Positions 60,011 through 64,000 of a DNA stretch of 64,000 bases are shown here, in pieces. The notes under the pieces are model-generated. The model was not told where the DNA came from. It did no database searches and was given only the letters and a program-made list of their open reading frames with translations. The stretch spans positions 3,431,001 through 3,495,000 of the forward strand of contig JAUIMM010000135.1 in assembly GCA_031769625.1 (NCBI GenBank). The letters are read 5' to 3'. Source of the DNA: Taudactylus pleione. Its lineage: Eukaryota > Chordata > Amphibia > Anura > Myobatrachidae. The position numbers were made by a program, and so were the translations under genes. Position 1 is the first letter of the stretch; each line of letters opens with the position of its first letter.

Positions 60011-61029
60011 CAGTGATTTTCAATCTTTTTCGACTCAAGGCACACTACACACTACGTTGCGACATGTGTGACCAATAAAAAAACATACATATTGGTTCCC
60101 ACATAAAAAAAATACACACACATTGGCCTCCACAGGAATAAAACACGCTACATTGGCCTCCACAGGAATAAAACAAACTACATTGGCGTCCACAGGAATA
60201 AAACACACTACATTGGCCTCCACCGGAATAAAACACACTACATTGGCCTCCACAGGAATAAAACACACTACATTGGCCTCCACAGGAATAAAACACGCTA
60301 CATTGGCCTCCACAGGAATAAAACACGCTACATTGGCCTCCACAGGAATAAAACACGCTACATTGGCCTCCACAGGAATAAAACACACTACATTGGTCTC
60401 CACAGGAATAAAACACGCTACATTGGACTCCACAGGAATAAAAAACACTACATTGGCCTCCACAGGAAAAAAACACACTACATTGGCCTCCACAGGAATA
60501 AAACACGCTACATTAGCCTCCACAGGAATAAAACACGCTACATTGGCCTCCACAGGAATAAAATACACTACATTGGCTTCCACAGGAATAAAACATGCTA
60601 CATTGGCCTCCACAGGAATAAAACACGCTACATTGGCCTCCACAGGAATAAAACACGCTACATTGGCTTCCACAGGAATAAAACACACTACATTGGTCTC
60701 CACAGGAATAAAACACGCTACATTGGACTCCACAGGAATAAAAAACACTACATTGGCCTCCACAGGAAAAAAACACACTACATTGGCCTCCACAGGAATA
60801 AAACACGCTACATTAGCCTCCACAGGAATAAAACACGCTACATTGGCCTCCACAGGAATAAAATACACTACATTGGCTTCCACAGGAATAAAACATGCTA
60901 CACTGGCCTCCACTGGAATAAAACACACTACATTGGCCTCCTCAGGAATAAAACACACTACAGTACAAGTGCGCTGAGCTGACTGCCACAGCACACTTGA
61001 CAACCACTCACAGTGGTTGAAAAACACTG
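60011..61029. mobile_element. hAT (Charlie-like) element with 30-bp minisatellite (STX3 intron 4)
   Basis: Ends CAGTGATTTTCAATC and GGTTGAAAAACACTG, flanked by ATCTAGAG and CTCTAGAG (7/8, fitting the nTCTAGAn target of Charlie elements). It starts 68 bp after exon 4. Nearly all internal sequence is a tandem repeat. Confidence 0.85.
60123..60965. repeat. 30-bp minisatellite with 300-bp higher-order duplication
   Basis: About 28 units of TTGGCCTCCACAGGAATAAA then ACACGCTACA. The variant units GGTCTCC, GGACTCC, GGAAAAAAAC and TTAGCC occur in the same order from 60391 and again from 60691, exactly ten units later. The 388-, 284- and 153-residue open frames here arise because 30 is divisible by three. 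Confidence 0.95.
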
Positions 61030-61506
61030 CTCTAGAGACTAATTTCAGTATTTTTGACTTAAAGGGAGTTCCATATATCCATAGAATGTATAGTGTATAA
61101 GGTGCATTAGGGTCCGTCAACATGGCTGTAGAAAAGGTGTTCTTCTCTTGATGTCCTGTAGATGATATCAGGGTGGTGTTGCACCAGAGCCTGTGGTCCA
61201 CACTTTATATTTCGAGGCTAAGGAACAGGGTATTGGCTGTGGGTGGTGTAGGCTGATTACAAGTCACAGAATGCTATGTCTCCAGTGAATTTACAATAAA
61301 CGCGTTTCGACACTGGTATGTAGCTACTTGGTTCTTTTTCAAGAAATGATGGTTGATGGACTAGATAGCATAATCTGCTTTATTTTCTATTTCAACAGCT
61401 AATGTGAAAACTCAAATAGTCTAAGGTTCTTGCAGCATGCATAGATTGTTCCTGAAGAGCAATTTCTACTAAAATCTCTGTTTTTTTTTGTTTTACCTTT
61501 TTATAG

Positions 61507-61574
61507 CAATGGAACAGTCTATAGAGCAGGATGACATGCAATCTTCTGCAGACCTTCGAATACGGAAATCTCAG
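61507..61574 (+). CDS. STX3: STX3 coding exon 5 (end of Hb, start of Hc)
   Basis: After the acceptor TTTTTATAG the exon reads MEQSIEQDDMQSSADLRIRK then SQ, ending at the donor GTGAGA. SSADLRIRKSQ is strongly conserved in syntaxin-3. The exon is 68 nt and ends in phase 0, as expected before the next exon (HSxLSRKFVEVM in the family), which is not in the window. The segment before SSADLR is the length-variable hinge of the family. Confidence 0.94.
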
Positions 61575-61755
61575 GTGAGAGCAGTAAATTAATGATGAAT
61601 AGTGTGCGACACAGTCCAGTATCATACTCTGTCATATTTATGTCTTAATGTTCTTTTTAGCTTGATGCGTTGGGTATGCAATGTTTTCCCTTGCATCAGA
61701 AAATGAGTTGAAGTTCACTATAATGTGCTCCGGTTGTCGGATAGTACAGTTAGAT

Positions 61756-62153
61756 CAGTGGTCACCAACCTTAATTGGAGTGTGAGCTACTCGAGAAAAA
61801 TTAATCCTCCTGAAGAGCTACTGTCATTCAAAAAGTGCTCTAACAACTCACCTTGTAATACTGCAGGTTCTTATCATGTTAATTAAATACAGGCAGGGCT
61901 GAACGGGAGTCGCTCGCGATGTCCATCATATATTGTGGCGCTCTGCCGTGGCGTCAGCGCCGTGGGTGAAGCCACAGGGAAGCGCGCATTAGGTGATTTC
62001 CATAGCAGCTTTGGCAATCACCTAACATGTTTCCATGTGGCTCCACCCTCAGCATCGATGCCAACGGGGGAGCAAGCATCAGAGGTCACTTCCTCATAGT
62101 TGGCTCCGAGCTACCCAAATTACGTCCGCGAGCTACCGGGTTGGTGACCACTG
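61756..62153. mobile_element. hAT (Charlie-like) element (STX3 intron 5)
   Basis: Ends CAGTGGTCACCAACC and GGTTGGTGACCACTG. Flanking AGTTAGAT and AGTTAATG share only five leading bases. Related to 48760-49520. Confidence 0.8.
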
Positions 62154-62318
62154 AGTTAATGAACCACGGGTTGTCGGACAGGACAGTCAGATGAAACATG
62201 GAACCCCAGGGAAAATTCCTCAAGGTCCTGGTGAATGGTACCCTGGTAATGGGATGGTGTGGATTTTTTATTTTTGTTTTTGTCCACATCCTACCTTTCC
62301 CAAAACTATTCCTACTTA

Positions 62319-63082
62319 GGGCGGTATTCAATTAGTTTCGCACCCGCGGAAAAGTTTTGCATGCCATACTTTTTGCCGACATCGCGTGTTTTGGACGTGA
62401 AAACTTTTCGTGCGCGCCCCCGCTATTCACCGTATTCAATTCCAAAACACGTGGAAACGCAACCCGGCGAATGTAAACCAGGCGAAAATTGCTGTCAGAA
62501 TTGGGGAAATCAGCCTGACAAAAACATGCACTAACATTGGGAAATGTAAATAGCTCTAATAGAGCTATTTGGGGTACTAGTGTCAATTGCTTCTAATTAG
62601 CGTCTTTACACAAGTGGTGAAGAATAGCATTAAGCAGTATTTAAAAAAAAACGCACCTATAGCATGCACCTGCAATAAAAAAAAACACCTCCCCCATACT
62701 TGCAGACCTCCCAAAAGTCTATGTCGCTAGTTTTTATGTTTGTCCCCCCACTTTGTACTTTTTCGCCCCCAAATTCAAAGTACTTTTGGGGTGTTCCTCA
62801 CTTTTTTTTTAAGGTATTTTTTGGCACAGTTCTCCTTTGGTGGACTGTCCCAAAGGTTCTGAGTGGTTTCCCCTCCTTTGCACCCCAAAATAAAGATTTT
62901 GGATTTTTTTTCTCCACCTATTCAGAGGCAATCTTTTTTGCGTATTACATTGCATTGCGTTTCCACGTATGAGAAAACTATTTGGAATTGAATACGGAGA
63001 TAAGTTTCCGCCTGGCGAAAAATAGCAATCCGCGATACTTTTCCGCGGATCTCGGCTTTTCGCGGCTAATTGAATACGGGCC
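62319..63082. mobile_element. Harbinger-like MITE, duplication TTA (STX3 intron 5)
   Basis: TTA at 62316-62318 and 63083-63085. Ends GGGCGGTATTCAATTAG and CTAATTGAATACGGGCC. Sub-terminal TTTCGC/GCGAAA motifs are mirrored. The 90-residue frame inside shows no family match. Confidence 0.85.
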
Positions 63083-63618
63083 TTAGAGTGCTTACGATAC
63101 TATTGGCATTATAAAACATGGCGTAGGAAAGTGTCAGGTTACTCATATGATCACACTAGTGTATTTGCTTGTTTTAGGCAACCACAGTCATGCTGTAGGA
63201 GTATAATGGAGATGGAACTTAGGGAGGATAAAGATATTTTTTTTCTGGGCAGACTCGGAAGTTACGTACATTAAACAAGATGGTTGGGCAAGTGCAGAAT
63301 GTAAGGCATTCATTGTATATTTGAAATCCTGGGTATTTTTATTTATTTTTAACAAGTTTATTATTGACAGATTGACAAAATAACAAAATACATAAGTATT
63401 ACAATGTCAGGTAAAATAAACATAGTAAATATAAATATAGTAGAAGGCATATATTTTAGAACAATAAAACATTGACATAAAGATGTCTGTATTGTACCCT
63501 ATAAAATACAGAGCAAAACACATAATAACCATTTAAATCTATTACACCTGTGGACAAAACTTCCAAATTGTACCAGGTTGTTAAACCGAAACATTTTCGC
63601 AATGCTTCCCTTATAATA

Positions 63619-64000
63619 CAGGTTGAGTCTCCCATATCCAAATATTCCAAAATACGGAATATTCCGAAATACGGAATATTTTTGGCATGACTGAGATAAT
63701 TAAGCCTTCGATTTTTAATAGTTCAATGTACACAAACTTGGCCTAAGGCACAAATTATTAAAAATATTGTATACAATTACCTTCAGGCTGTGTGTATAAG
63801 GTGTATATGAAACATAAATGAATTTCATGTATGTACACAAACTTTCTTTGAGCCACAAAATTATTGAAAATATTGTATAAAAGGACCTGCAGGCTGTATG
63901 TATAAAGTGTATGCAACGCATAAATACATTCTGTGTGTATATTTGGGTCTCATTCCCAAGATATTTCATTATGGTATGCAATTATTCCAAATTACGGAAT
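63619..64000. mobile_element. Second Tigger-like element, cut by the window end
   Basis: Begins CAGGTTGAGTCTCCCATATC after TA and follows the same sequence as 31241-32209, including a doubled GGCTGT..TATAAGG(T)GTAT block. It serves as an empty-site control for the MITE at 31417. Confidence 0.8.

Larger units (their letters stand above)
19955..61574 (+). other. STX3: Syntaxin-3 gene, 5' part (coding exons 1-5 of a longer gene)
   Basis: Five exons join in frame into 117 codons without a stop. The product begins MKDRLEQLKA, the syntaxin-3 N-terminus (syntaxin-1A has MKDRTQELRT). It continues through the acidic linker and the Habc helices to SSADLRIRKSQ, where RKSQ again favours syntaxin-3 over the RKTQ of syntaxin-1A. 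Syntaxin-3 is a plasma-membrane t-SNARE that pairs with SNAP-23/25 and VAMP for exocytosis, notably at apical membranes and ribbon synapses; Munc18 binds its N-terminus and Habc domain. Exon sizes (30, 78, 100, 75 and 68 nt) and phases match the conserved syntaxin-1/3 gene structure. Introns are about 34.6, 1.8, 3.3 and 1.6 kb. The SNARE helix and C-terminal anchor are not in the window, so the gene is cut by the right edge and not necessarily broken in the genome. Confidence 0.95.

Noticed and set aside
60123..60965. CRISPR-like regular repeats
   Set aside because: Units are contiguous without unique spacers and the genome is eukaryotic.
60035..61201. 388-residue minus-strand and 284-residue plus-strand open frames
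   Set aside because: They run along a 30-bp tandem array; a period divisible by three keeps several frames open. No start context, splice or domain supports a gene.
19955..61574. Identification as syntaxin-1A, 1B or 2
   Set aside because: The N-terminus MKDRLEQLKA and the RIRKSQ end of exon 5 agree with syntaxin-3, not with the MKDRTQELRT/RKTQ pattern of syntaxin-1.
63340..63600. Possible L1 3' tail on the minus strand
   Set aside because: Poly-T start and A/T-rich composition only; no coding remnant to support it.

Overview
This is a vertebrate nuclear genome window, most likely from an anuran amphibian. The evidence is a split, intron-rich syntaxin gene on the + strand. It lies in a dense mixture of hAT, Tc1/mariner, pogo/Tigger-like and Harbinger-like DNA elements, tRNA-headed SINEs with a tail ending GCGCTATATAAATAA, L1 pieces and many mini- and microsatellites. 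There are no bacterial-type operons, ribosome binding sites or CRISPR arrays. The species cannot be named from the sequence alone.

The only host gene I can support is the 5' part of syntaxin-3 (STX3), with five coding exons: 19955-19984, 54578-54655, 56500-56599, 59868-59942 and 61507-61574. They join in frame to 351 nt (117 codons), all with AG/GT boundaries. They encode the N-terminal peptide and most of the Habc regulatory domain. The SNARE motif and membrane anchor must lie beyond 64000. Intron 1 is about 34.6 kb and holds most of the repeats. Positions 1-19500 are upstream sequence without a recognisable gene.

Layout: 1-19.5 kb is intergenic (hAT and Harbinger-like non-autonomous elements, two SINEs, a Tc1 copy broken by insertions, an L1 tail, minisatellites). 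19.5-20 kb holds the probable STX3 5' UTR and exon 1. 20-54.6 kb is intron 1, with at least seven hAT elements with 8-bp target duplications, a decayed mariner, a Ty1/copia-like gag-pol remnant interrupted by a MITE, a Tigger-like element interrupted by a MITE, a Tc1 element with a full-length open transposase (39364-40392), an L1 ORF2 remnant, and a nest of a hAT element with a 1.4-kb minisatellite inside a Harbinger-like element. 54.6-64 kb holds exons 2-5, a hAT element with a 30-bp minisatellite and a 10-unit duplication, and a second Tigger-like copy cut by the window end.

The most informative observations are structural. One GGGCCTGATTCA-type MITE group carries 3-bp target duplications of varying sequence, one of them confirmed by an internal empty site. 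A hAT group has 8-bp duplications and repeatedly hosts expanded minisatellites. Four dispersed copies of a repeat contain degenerate telomere-like arrays.
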